Source of the DNA: Oncomelania hupensis
Lineage: Eukaryota; Mollusca; Gastropoda; Littorinimorpha; Pomatiopsidae
Length of the DNA stretch: 64,000 nucleotides
Direction: 5' to 3'
Assembly: GCA_036898135.1 (NCBI GenBank)
Contig: CM072511.1
Span: 47,963,581-48,027,580, forward strand
The translations under genes were made by a program, and so were the position numbers. Of this stretch, positions 22,815 through 31,816 are shown piece by piece (position 1 is the first letter of the stretch; every line of letters begins with the position of its first letter). The notes beneath the pieces are model-generated. The model did no database searches, was not told the origin of the DNA, and saw nothing but the letters and a program-made list of their open reading frames with translations.

Positions 22815-22991
22815 ATGTACGAGTTATGCTCCCTTGTCGACATGCTGAAAATGGCTCGTGGCAGAAAGTCAAAAGGCGACCGAGTGAAACAGGGCGGTGA
22901 CTTTTCCACAGCCATCAATTGCCATAATGCCAGATACAAGAAAAGTTGTGTTGGCAAGTCCTTTTTCAAATTTCCAAGAGACAAAGAAAGG
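22815..22991 (+). CDS. THAP-type zinc-finger domain, first exon (partial gene)
   Basis: Open frame with in-frame ATGs at 22815, 22842 and 22851, ending at a splice donor AAAGAAAG|GTAAAT (22991/22992). It gives the N-terminal half of a THAP domain, a C2CH zinc-dependent DNA-binding module of transposases and transcription factors: TAINCHNARYKKSC, then VGKSFFKFPRDKE. The spacing and the FxxFPRDKE block are characteristic. The first zinc cysteine expected in the (C)xAxNC segment is read as Ser (FSTAINC), one base from Cys. The second half of the domain (W, CxxH, AVPT) is not found downstream within the window. The exon is in phase with a terminal exon at 24967 (AG|A splits an Arg codon). It could be host or transposon-derived. 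Confidence 0.6.
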
Positions 22992-23698
22992 TAAATTGCA
23001 ATTGAAAAACTTCATTTTTTGTGTTTATGTAGGCCTAAACTAATTAGACCACTGCAGTGTTGTTAGTGTTAAAACAATCGGAGAGCGGCTTGAATGATTC
23101 ATGTTATATCTATGTGCTAAATCCAAAACAGTTTGCTTGCTGACAGTTTACGTTCAACAGGTCGCTCACTGTTTACGTTATTGCTAGGTTGTTTGACTAT
23201 ATTTGTGCTTATATTTCAAAAGTAGATGTCAGATTGGCAGTTTGGCTTCGTCAAACTGCTTATGTTAACAAGTTAAATTAGACTAAGTCTGTTTTCTCCT
23301 CGTAATCAAATACTGTGCAAGATAACCCTTTACCTAGGCACAAAAATGGTCCTTGATCTGTTGTAATCCCTTTTCGTTTGAGTGTTAACGGGAAAAAAAA
23401 TGCAATGTAGAAACTCAGTCCTTGTTCTGATCTGTGAATTTCAGCGCATTAGATCTATATTGTGTGGAATTTTGTAGTCTAGGTTCTGATTGTTCTGTCT
23501 GATTAATTAATTATTTTCCATTAAGTGACTGATGTTATTAAGCCAGTGATGTGGGAGGTGAGAGGGTTGGGAGGTAGGGGGACACCTGATATAAATTAAA
23601 TTCACACTATTAGTGAAACATTTTGTTATTTGTGCTTTATTGGGATTAATTGATTGAATTACAGAGCTCTCTCTTCCCCCAACCCCCCACCCTCTCAC

Positions 23699-23760
<62 letters not shown>
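23699..23760. repeat. (TC)n microsatellite
   Basis: About 30 units with one CCC interruption. Confidence 0.96.
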
Positions 23761-23762
<2 letters not shown>

Positions 23763-24489
23763 GATTATGGATTTACACAGTTTCGGATAAATGAAACAGT
23801 CAGTCATGCATATTTTAATTTTAAAATATCTGTCGTTGATTAAAAAATAATAAATTCCAGGGCAGAAAACGAACCTATGACATACACACATAAGCAGCAT
23901 AAAAGCACCTAATAAATGTCAATAAGTAAACATAAACAAACAAAAAAAAAACAGCAGTAGCGGAATTTTAATAATAATGATGGTTAAAAGTTTGGTTTTT
24001 GCAAACGTTGCCATAAAAATGTTCTTTTGCAATGGCATAGGCTCAATAAGTTACCACGCACAGATCATTCATATAGCAGATGATGAAATATAGCCAGCCC
24101 GAGCAAAGGGAAATAATCCGTGAGAGCGTCTCGCATTTTTGTATAGGACATAATGGAAGTTCCTCCTCTTTCCGTAATAAGCTTTTTGGTTGAACTTCAG
24201 AATGTGCATATGGCTAGTCTGCGGTAGTAATGGTCTTTATAAAATATTGCGAGGCCGAATAGTCTAAAGCTTCGCCTCCTTATGTGCGGATATGCAAACA
24301 CAAACGCAATGCTCATTAAAAAAATCGCACAAGAACAAAATTGATATACGGTGAATCCTTTCATCCGGAAACGCATACGTAAAATGGGTCCGCAAACGCG
24401 AACTCTCAACTTTCCGATTTTTTTTCTATATTTATTAAATTAATCTTTTGGCTTGACTTTGCAATAGTCAGAAAATGTAATAAATTATG

Positions 24490-24862
24490 GGGGTGGGCTC
24501 GTGGCGCAGTGGATATGTCGCCGGTTTCCTATGCCGAAGGTCGCGGGTTCGATTCCCAGGGGCGAACGTATGTGACTTAGGTACGAGACTATTGAGGTCA
24601 ACGAGGGTTTTCTCCGGGCACTCCGGTTTCCTCCCTCCCTTCAAAAATGGTACAGGACGCAGTCAATATAAAAATTTCAAAAAATAAAAATTTCGATTGT
24701 CTTTCCGTCTTCTAATAGCGATCTCCCTGCCTTTACACCACCTGTTTGAGTGATGGATGTGTGTTTGGTGTGTGTGAGGGTGGATAAGACTGGTGAGCGT
24801 GTATGTTGGTATAGATCGCCGCGCTTTGAGCCTTGGGGTAAGGTATTATTATTATTATTATT
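24490..24862 (+). mobile_element. tRNA-derived SINE (family 2) with TTTTCTCCGGG core
   Basis: tRNA-like head GGGCTCGTGGCGCAGTGG (box A) and GGTCGCGGGTTCGATTCCC (box B, about 24538-24556). A central block follows, GAGGGTTTTCTCCGGGCACT (24603-24622), with TCCGGTTTCC. The 3' region has CGATCTCCCTGCC, ACACCACCTGTTTGAG and GATCGCCGCGCTTTGAGCCT, then an (ATT)n tail to about 24862. The 3' region recurs at 54550 (minus) and a head fragment at 27925 (minus). The central block also occurs in the SINE at 46096. Confidence 0.85.
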
Positions 24863-24966
24863 AAGTAAACAGTCTCACACATAAAAAAAAATCGCGTTTT
24901 GTATACTACAGGCATGAAAAATTGTCATGCGATAAAACTCCCCTTTTGCGATGTTTCTTGTTATAG

Positions 24967-25111
24967 ATCTGGCGAGCAAATTGGGAAATATGAATATGAA
25001 GCGGCAACGCCAGATGACATTAAGGAGGGTAGTTGGGCTGATCTATGGTTAGCCGATGTAGACGCAATTGGGAGCGAAGCCGATATAGAAGCAATTTCAT
25101 CGTGCGAATGA
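24967..25111 (+). CDS. putative terminal exon, acidic tail (THAP-like gene)
   Basis: After the acceptor TTGTTATAG|A the frame stays open to TGA at 25109. It encodes about 48 residues beginning SGEQIGKYEYEAATPDDIKE, rich in Asp/Glu and Trp. A GAATAAATT polyadenylation signal follows at about 25147. Joining to the exon ending at 22991 preserves phase (AG + A gives Arg). I do not recognise the peptide. Support is splice phase, coding-like composition and the polyA signal; no homology is claimed. Confidence 0.4.
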
Positions 25112-25146
25112 TAGCATCAACGATGTAAACTGTGTCTCCAACAGGC

Positions 25147-25152
25147 GTGAAT
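25147..25152 (+). terminator. possible polyadenylation signal
   Basis: AATAAA (within GTGAATAAATTC) about 35 bp after the stop of the putative terminal exon. Confidence 0.4.
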
Positions 25153-25251
25153 AAATTCGTGTTGTGTGATTCACTGACCCGCTTGACCAGGCAACAGTAG
25201 GTTACTGGACGAAACTATACATTTATCTCTAATTGATAGACACGACTGTTG

Positions 25252-25459
25252 TCCCACCGCCATAGCTCAAATGGTAGAGCGTTCGCCTGGCACACCGATG
25301 ACCCAGGTTCGAAGCCATTTTCACTGTCCATTTTAGCATTATGATTGCTCTGATGGTTCAGTGTTGATTCAGGTCCCTACCCCTCTTTCCCTGGGATAGT
25401 TATCACCGTCTGCCATATCGCCAATGGTGGGTGTAGACGTTAAACCTCAATGTTCATTA
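25252..25459 (+). mobile_element. tRNA-derived SINE (family 1), complete, with 10-bp TSD
   Basis: Head TCCCACCGCCATAGCTCAAA with box A; box B GGTTCGAAGCC (about 25308). The body includes TCAGTGTTGATTCAGGTCCC, and the 3' end is GTGGGTGTAGACGTTAAACC with CTCAATGTTCATTA. The identical 10-mer ACGACTGTTG flanks it at 25242-25251 and 25460-25469, a target-site duplication that fixes both element ends. Confidence 0.93.
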
Positions 25460-25469
25460 ACGACTGTTG

Positions 25470-25775
25470 CTGTACCGGCACAGTTCAGTTCCCACTTGAG
25501 TATCAGAGACACAAGAGGTCTGAGCGGAGCAACGGACTGCTTTTAAGCCTTAGCCTGTAATAGTACTCTGACACCCGGTATGGTTTTTGTCCCCAAGTCT
25601 GCTATTAGTTAAGAGAGTAAATGTTATAAAAAGTGAATTGAATTAATTGTATTGAACACTGAACAATGAAAACTTTTGCGCCTCTATCTGATTTGGTCTA
25701 TGGCGACATGTGAACAGTTTATTTATAATTATTATTTATTATTGAAACTAATTGTTACTATTTCAAACTAATTCA
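25470..25775. other. unassigned spacer
   Basis: Nothing recognised. Confidence 0.5.
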
Positions 25776-26045
25776 TTGTCTATTCTGCGCGCATGTCATC
25801 GCAGGGACTTTAAAGATACTGGCGTTCAGGCCCTAGACTGGTACATAACTACACCCAGCACGCACTAGGTTCCTTCTCCCAAATCCCGATCTCCCAGGTT
25901 TGTGCTCAGTTGTCTGGGGCGTCGGACGATGCACCGAAGGCAGCAAGTTGGCGCCTCTGGGCGCTAGAGTTAGATCTGTATCAGACAGCGCCTTGAGCAG
26001 CTAATGAGCTAGAAAACCCCGCTATATAAGAACGATACAGTAAAT
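25776..26045 (+). repeat. dispersed repeat A/B/C family, copy A
   Basis: Shares ordered blocks with 26703 and 27059: CATCGCAGGGACTTTAAAGA, CAGCACGCACTAGGTTCCTT, TGTGCTCAGTTGTCTGGGGC, GACGATGCACC, and a terminal GCTATATAAGAACGATACAG. The end resembles the GCGCTATATAAA tail common at invertebrate SINE 3' ends. Confidence 0.75.
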
Positions 26046-26702
26046 AAAAAAATACAATAGGCTTACATGAGTTGCTTCGTTCGTTAGTTCGTGCATGCTA
26101 AACAAAACGTCTGTGATGTAAACAGCACTGGTTCTCAGATGCACAGCGCGTTGCGCAAAGGGCTGTTTTTCTCTGGAACAATACACTTTAAGCGTCCAGC
26201 CCTCCTGAAATCAAGCTATATTATGCCTGACCTGAATGCAAATTATACACTGGCGCATGGGCGTATTCGATTCGCATACCCAATGCATCACTGTAGATGG
26301 CATTGCTGTGCAATTTATGTTTTATAAACTGTACAAGGTACAGCGCATTATTATTTACTGATGAAACAGTACACGTGTGTATTCCGCCTCCTGTGGTCAT
26401 CACTTGGTCCCTATATAACTCTGCGTAGGCTACCAGTTTCTGGAGTAACATTACTGGTTGATGTCTTAAAAAAACCAGTACATCACAGACTGTTGAATAA
26501 ACATGAGTAGCCTGGTGTCTGCTGGTGCCAGAGAAACGAAATACAGCTTGCAGTTTCGTCAACTCGATTTCCATTGACCAGAAATTACTAGAGCATAAAT
26601 TGGAAGATTGCGACACTGCGTAGCCTCTTAGTCCGGAATTTCTATTTGGTGTTTGAGGAGGGGGGGGGGGGGGGGGGGTTAGTAAGACAGGAAAAGGGGG
26701 AT
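26046..26702. other. unassigned spacer with an 18-bp G run
   Basis: A 131-codon minus-strand frame (26221-26616) has no recognisable domain. A pure G tract lies at about 26661-26679. Confidence 0.4.
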
Positions 26703-26935
26703 GGATGAGCGTATAAACCGAGGTCTAGTTTTGGTTCACACGCATGCCATCGCACGGACTTTAAAGATCCGGACGCTCATGTCCCAAACGGGGGAGTGCT
26801 GGCTACAGAAATTATACACCCATCACGCACTATGATGTCCATTTTCCCCATCCCAGGATTGTGCTCAGTCGTCTGTGAGGCGTCAGACTATGCACCCGAA
26901 GGTTGCTCAGTTTGGTATGCCGTGGACTGTGTCAG
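26703..26935 (+). repeat. dispersed repeat A/B/C family, copy B
   Basis: Head GAGCGTATAAACCGAGGTCT followed by CATGCCATCGCACGGACTTT and the shared blocks through GTCAGACTATGCACCCGAAG. The tail is missing. Confidence 0.75.
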
Positions 26936-27058
26936 GCAATAACATTGCAGCCTGTGCAGGCAGCGGTTCAAACGCCGTTAACGGTCTGAGAGGAGAGAGA
27001 GAGAGAGGGGTGGAGGGGGGGAGGGAAGGGAAAGTGTGACACTGCGCTCCTACTCTTT

Positions 27059-27370
27059 CGGATGAGAGTATAAACCGAGGTCTAGTCTGTGCAGCGCACG
27101 CATTCCATCGCATGGATTGTGACGATCCTGACGCCCATGTCCTAAACGGGTGAGTGCCGACTACACACATACGCTCAGCCCGCACTAGGTCCCTTCTCCC
27201 CATCCCTGCTCGCCCAGGATTATGCTCAGTCGTTTGGGCGTCAGACTATGCACCCAAAGGTTGTAAGTGGGCGCCTCGAGCGGCTTGAGTTAGATCGGCC
27301 ATCGCCGTGAGTGGCTCTTGAGCTGGTAAAAGCTACTGTATATAAAAGCGCTTAAATAATTTTTTTTTAA
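27059..27370 (+). repeat. dispersed repeat A/B/C family, copy C
   Basis: Head GAGAGTATAAACCGAGGTCT, middle GTCAGACTATGCACCCAAAG, GAGTTAGATCGG, and tail TATATAAAAGCGCTTAAATA running into a (TAG)n microsatellite. Confidence 0.78.
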
Positions 27371-27401
<31 letters not shown>

Positions 27402-27413
27402 TGTAGTAGTACT
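27371..27413. repeat. (TAG)n microsatellite at repeat tail
   Basis: About 13 units directly after the A-rich end of copy C. Confidence 0.93.
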
Positions 27414-27924
27414 AGTTGCCCCGGGGTTAAAAAAAAAGAGAAGGTTGTAATGATGATTTGTGTTTCCCATGATTGTTGACCTCCTAGAGATTCCGTCTCA
27501 GCAAAATATTGGCGGAGTAAGTGGAAAGATAAGGATCTTTATCTTTCTTACAACGCCCTTGACCCTAGAAGGATTGCTTCTCATGGTGATTGCTTCTCAA
27601 TACGATAGCTTCTCAGCAAATGTTGTTACTATTATAGGCAATAAAGGGAAAGCAATCAGCTCTTTCTCTTTACCCCTTTTTACCGCCTCGATCAGAAAGT
27701 TTTACAATCCAAGTATAATACGGATGTTTTCACGCGCTGTTTCTTCAAACCGAAATCAAAGTGCAGTGATCTGAAGAAATCGCAATCAGAGAAGCAGAGG
27801 GGGAAGGGGGGAAGAAGGGGGGGGAGGGGGGAGGAAACAATTTTTACTATTTTTTTTTAATTTTAGATTGACTGCATCAAATTTTATTATTGAAAAGAGG
27901 CAGGAAACCGTAGTACCCGAAAAA
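27414..27924. other. unassigned spacer with G-rich tract
   Basis: The 104-codon frame 27460-27774 has no recognisable domain. Purine tract 27795-27838 holds several runs of G5 or longer and could form a G-quadruplex. Confidence 0.4.
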
Positions 27925-28035
27925 TAACCACCGGCGACTTCAAAGTCTCATACCTTAGTCACGTAAGTTCGTCCCCTACCGGGTTCGAATCCGCGACCTT
28001 TGGCACAGGACACCAACGCCCTATGTTTCTCTTTT
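27925..28035 (-). mobile_element. SINE family 2, head fragment
   Basis: On the minus strand: CCAAAGGTCGCGGATTCGAA box B region, GGGGACGAACTTACGTGACT and AAGGTATGAGACTTTGAAG. It aligns with 24532-24600 of the complete SINE. Confidence 0.75.
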
Positions 28036-28092
28036 TCGTCTGTTCAATGAACTAAAAACTGAATGAAAGTTATGATTTAAAAAAAATGTATT

Positions 28093-28190
28093 TATTTGTC
28101 TTTAGCATTGCTTCATCCAAATGTTTAGACTAATTCGCTTTTATTATTCCGTAAGCAGTTAGTTCGTGTATTTATTATTATTTCTGTTTT
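28093..28190 (+). repeat. 100-bp direct repeat, left copy
   Basis: CATCCAAATGTTTAGACTAA, TTCGCTTTTATTATTCCG and GTGTATTTATTATTATTTCT recur at 28925-29025. The two copies bracket the 550-bp repeat below. Confidence 0.85.
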
Positions 28191-28195
28191 TTATT

Positions 28196-28800
28196 TTATT
28201 TGATTGATTGATTGATTTATTGTTGCTTTAGGTCCAGCGGACTCTTCCGAGCCAAATCAGGACCGGACAACCCCCGATCCGCATAAAAGATCTGCCGAAA
28301 CAACCCCAGTGGGAAAATTGAATGCCCTCCACCGGCCAGTCACTTTACAATAAAGACATCCCACGCGGGGGACGGCTGAGGGTTGACCTCAACTACGCGA
28401 ACACCCCGGTTACAAAAACAAAATAGAATACAAACATCATTATAAATCATCAACCAAACACATACATATAAAATGCCTATAGTGCTAAATAGTACATTCG
28501 TAGGAAGCCCTAGTGACCACCCGGCAGAAAGCGTCCAACACTCCCAAGCTGATCCAACAGACCTCATACACAAACAAGGAGTCTTGTCCAGGAAGAGTTT
28601 TCAAGAAAAAAGGTAGGTCATTGATCTAGCGAAGAAGAAGATAGTATAGCAGAGTGAAGGACAGAGCAGGAATAGAAAAGAGTAAATGAGGAAGACAGCG
28701 ACAGTGGGAATTTAAAGCACTAAATTTCCATAAAGTGGGGATACTATTTATACTGAAAACCCCCGGCACTCCAACGGGGGTACTGTTGCCGCAGTGAAGC
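28196..28800 (-). repeat. 550-bp dispersed repeat (R550), minus copy
   Basis: Homologous to 50213-50785 and 53996-54540 on the opposite strand. On the minus strand it starts CCCCGTTGGAGTGCCGGGGG, has a TATAAATAGTATCCCCACTT block, and ends GAGTCCGCTGGACCTAAAGC followed by an ATCA-type tail (28200-28216). No tRNA head or ORF is recognised; it could be a LINE 3' region or a non-tRNA SINE. Confidence 0.85.
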
Positions 28801-28924
28801 GTCTTGCCTATAAAGGAAAGACAGGTTTTCAACTGTGGCTTTCACTGTTCCCTTAATAGGTTTGAACAATCTACAGTGGCAAGATTGCTCATGACCCCAA
28901 GGGGTTTTATTTTATTTTTTAACA

Positions 28925-29025
28925 TTCACGACACACTTAACATTGTTTCATCCAAATGTTTAGACTAATTCGCTTTTATTATTCCGCAAGCACAGCAGTT
29001 AGTCCGTGTATTTATTATTATTTCT
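28925..29025 (+). repeat. 100-bp direct repeat, right copy
   Basis: Matches 28093-28190 with a few substitutions and a small insertion (CACAGCAG). Confidence 0.85.
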
Positions 29026-29199
29026 GAGTTGTTCCTCTTTGTTTGTTTAAAAAAATTTTTTTTTAACATTTACGACACATATATTTATAAAAGATTTTTC
29101 AAGAGGTTGCGTGTGAAAGTTTGTTTGAATATTTAAGAGTAACAGGCTTGTTTTTTGTTTTTTTTTTTAAAGATTTGAACCATTTTATAATATTTTAAG

Positions 29200-29286
29200 A
29201 TAACGTATCTCTGGTCCTGGTTTGGCTCGGAAGAGTCCGCTGGACCTAAAGCAATAATCATGTAATGTAATATAATGTAATGTAAC
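29200..29286 (+). repeat. R550 3'-end fragment
   Basis: TGGTCCTGGTTTGGCTCGGA, AGAGTCCGCTGGACCTAAAG, then CAATAATCATGTAATGTAAT and further AATGT units: the last ~85 bp of R550 with its pentanucleotide tail. Confidence 0.85.
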
Positions 29287-30020
29287 ATATATTTATCAAA
29301 CATGTCGTCACCATCGTACGATGAGCACCAGCTATCAAAGTAGCCACACCACATATCGCTCAATCCTTAAATACGCTTATTCTCACTAGTACTAAACATG
29401 CAATCATTTTAAGCATTCACACATTCACACACCCGCAAGTTGATTCCAGAGCAAGGGAGATGATATCAAATCAATGGCGGCAAGTCAGCGACACCAACAA
29501 GGATAATGATAAAGCATATTGATGATTAAGAGGAGGTGGAAGGAGGAGATGGAGAAAATTATTTTGATTTTTGAGCGTTGAGAAAGCGGACAGCAGAGGG
29601 CATAAAAGACTGAATATCTGTTACTGCTGGAACGAGGTTGGAAAAAACGGCGATTAAAACGCAGCAGTAAAAATTCATTAGATAGCGTGCCCCGGACTTC
29701 TAATAATCATTTTGGCTTTTCTGTACATTTGCTGATCGTAGAAGGCACAAAGGTTCCTGTGCGTCTCACTGACCGTTGCTATTTCTGACCAAAACATATA
29801 GCTCCCACATCTACACACAGATATAAACGCATGCATACAGACGCACGCCCGCATTCCCAAGGATCCACAAACAATCGCCTGTGCACAGATGGAAACACGC
29901 ACACACAGAGATCCGCACTCTTTTAATGTAAGCAAGCTTGCACGCACATGGTCATTGTTAATGTCGCCTCCTTTGCGCTTTTGTCGTTTGCGGTCAACTG
30001 TAGCCGGGACCATAACACTA
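29287..30020. other. unassigned spacer
   Basis: No supported gene. The 116-codon minus frame (29678-30028) has no recognisable domain. Confidence 0.45.
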
Positions 30021-30252
30021 TGTAACAAATTTTCACTTTTGTTCTGTTCCTGGGTTGAAAGTGTGTTTTCCTAGCCCGTTAGGTCTAGAACAGAAAGGAA
30101 ATCGCTGTTATTCCAGAAAAACTTTGCTTCTGTGACCGGGACAATGAAATTTGGAAAATCGCGTGTGTTCGAGAAAATTATCGATTTTGCTTTCAATGCC
30201 GAGCTTCCTCCCTGAACTGCTAGAGTTATCCACATGTTTCTACAATTCTCCT

Positions 30253-30330
30253 GAACACTCTAGAACGTTCCAGAAACTTCCAGAACTTTCGAGAAACTCT
30301 CAGAACTTTCTAGAACGTTCTTGAACGTTC
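30253..30330 (+). promoter_or_regulatory. heat-shock-element array (HSF binding sites)
   Basis: HSF binds inverted NGAAN pentamers. Here eight consecutive 10-bp blocks each carry GAA at the same offset (30253, 30263, 30273, 30283, 30293, 30303, 30313, 30323). Six of them carry TTC five bases later (30268, 30278, 30288, 30308, 30318, 30328). That is 14 perfectly phased half-sites in 78 bp, with only the positions at 30258 and 30298 degenerate. Additional isolated TTCnnGAA dimers lie upstream (30111-30118). Typical HSP genes have clusters of 3-6 pentamers, so this is exceptionally dense. Confidence 0.85.
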
Positions 30331-30348
30331 CAAAAGTAGCTGTACACG

Positions 30349-30356
30349 TATAAAAG
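30349..30356 (+). promoter_or_regulatory. TATA box downstream of the HSE array
   Basis: TATAAAAG, 19 bp after the last HSE pentamer. Transcription would start near 30380, within GTGTCCTTGAGTGTC. The spacing is that of a classical heat-shock promoter. Confidence 0.75.
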
Positions 30357-30445
30357 CACACGACCACTGTGTCCTTGAGTGTCTGGCCCTGGAGCCTGAC
30401 TTCTCCGCGGTTAGGATTACCTGCCGCGACGTGCATCTGGACTCC

Positions 30446-30544
30446 ATGGCCGACCTGGTAGCCTACTCCTTGTCGACTAACTTTGGACCGCTGTTTATGA
30501 CCTCGGTGTGCACCTACCGCTCACGAGTGTCTGTACACCTTTAG
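30446..30544 (+). CDS. short ORF after the HSE/TATA promoter
   Basis: First ATG after the predicted start, in a good context (CTCCATGG). It encodes 32 residues beginning MADLVAYSLSTNFG and ends with TAG at 30542. I recognise no homology. It may be a real micropeptide, an upstream ORF or chance. Confidence 0.2.
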   Translation: MADLVAYSLSTNFGPLFMTSVCTYRSRVSVHL

Positions 30545-30639
30545 ACCCAATCGCCTGGCCGGTTCTCTCCCCGGAACTCGTCTTGGGTTCCTTTGTCTTA
30601 CAACTACTAATGATGACTATCCGCACTCAGTTACCTGTT

Positions 30640-31250
30640 TGTAACCTATTCCCCCACTTGGCCCATGGGCCTTGGGTTCGACTGTACCTTCTCTGGTCCT
30701 GGGTATGCTCTACTTAAGTGACATGTTCCCACTCAGCTACTACTACACGGATTGTACCCTCAGCTGACCCATTGGGTCCTGGGTATTACTACCACGTACT
30801 GACTCATACCGCTCAGCTACCTTGCTCTCATACCACATGGCTCATACCTCCAGTCGACCCCATGGGTCCTGGGTATCCGTTTCCATGACTGACCACCCCC
30901 CTCACATGACTCATACCTTCAGTTGATCCTTGTGTCCTGGGTATTAGATACCACTACTGACATTTCTCACCACATGACCTATACCTCAGTTGATCCCTTG
31001 GATCCTGGGTATTCGTTTTCATGATTGACATCCCATACCACATGGCTCATACCTTCAGTCGACCCCACGGGGAGTGGGTATCCGTTTCCATGACTGACCA
31101 TCCCCTCCACATGACTCATACCTTCAGTCGACCCCACGGGGCCTGGGTATCCGTTTCCATGACTGACCATCCCCTCCACATGACTCATACCTTCAGTTGA
31201 CCCCTGTGTCCTGGGTATCCGTTTTCATGAATGACTTTCCCTACCTCACT
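30640..31250. repeat. 68-69 bp minisatellite, about eight units
   Basis: A GGGTAT landmark recurs at 30701, 30781, 30871, 30939, 31007, 31076, 31145 and 31213, so the last five spacings are 68-69 bp. Each unit has a GACTCATACCTTCAGT block, a GACCCCAYGGGKCCTGGG block and CCGTTTCCATGACTGA. The 69-bp period keeps a minus-strand frame open (30979-31188) with a 23-residue repeat. No promoter or homology supports translation. Confidence 0.92.
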
Positions 31251-31810
31251 GTACCATTTTTTTCCCTTCCTTGTTTTATGGGTCCATTCTTGATTGTTTA
31301 TAGCTTTTACCCGGCCCTCTTTGACTTTTAATGTGGTCCTGAAGGATTTTTATCTAATTAGGTACGTTCCCCTCCCCCCGCCCTCTTGGTCACTGCTAGG
31401 CCCTCCACCCTTCCCCCTCTGTGCTTGCCCTCCCTTGGCCTTGGCGGCCTCCCTGGCACCCCGGTCCTACCCCTGCCGCCGTTCGTTCGTACTCCTTCCC
31501 CTCATGCCTGCCATCGATCCATCTCCGTCTTCTTCCGGACGTCGTAGCAGCGTCCCGCGCTCCCTCTTCATATGACCTCTTACTGCAGCACGACCTCTTA
31601 TATCAATGGACATCATAATACCAAAGTCTTCTATATGCATACTGTGTTGGGGACTATACATTTATAAACTGAACTGAGAGAGTGATTCACAGTACAATCG
31701 TAAATCTAGAAAATCTACACATTTCTGAACCTTGTTGAGTGGTTTCCGACTGTGTTTGTCTATTCCTTGTGCAATTTTTGTTTTTACCTGATCATAATGA
31801 CGAAAATGAA
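31251..31810. other. pyrimidine-rich segment of the candidate transcription unit
   Basis: Very C/T-rich, at 31370-31560. The open frames 31294-31575 and 31421-31618 mirror this composition and have no recognisable domain. Confidence 0.4.
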
Positions 31811-31816
31811 AATAAA
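31811..31816 (+). terminator. polyadenylation signal AATAAA
   Basis: AATAAA in a T/A-rich context about 1.43 kb after the predicted start at 30380. Consistent with the 3' end of the HSE-driven unit. Confidence 0.45.

Larger units (their letters stand above)
22992..24966 (+). other. putative intron of the THAP-like gene
   Basis: GTAAATTG donor and TTTCTTGTTATAG acceptor. It is AT-rich, contains a (TC)n tract and a complete SINE of family 2, and has no other exon I can recognise. Confidence 0.45.

Noticed and set aside
26221..26616. 131-codon minus-strand frame
   Set aside because: No domain or conserved motif; overlaps an equally unsupported plus frame.
30979..31188. Repetitive protein gene on the minus strand
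   Set aside because: The frame is explained by a 69-bp (3 x 23) minisatellite; no promoter, start context or homology.
30640..31250. CRISPR-like array
   Set aside because: Units are head-to-tail tandem repeats with no variable spacers, in a eukaryotic context.
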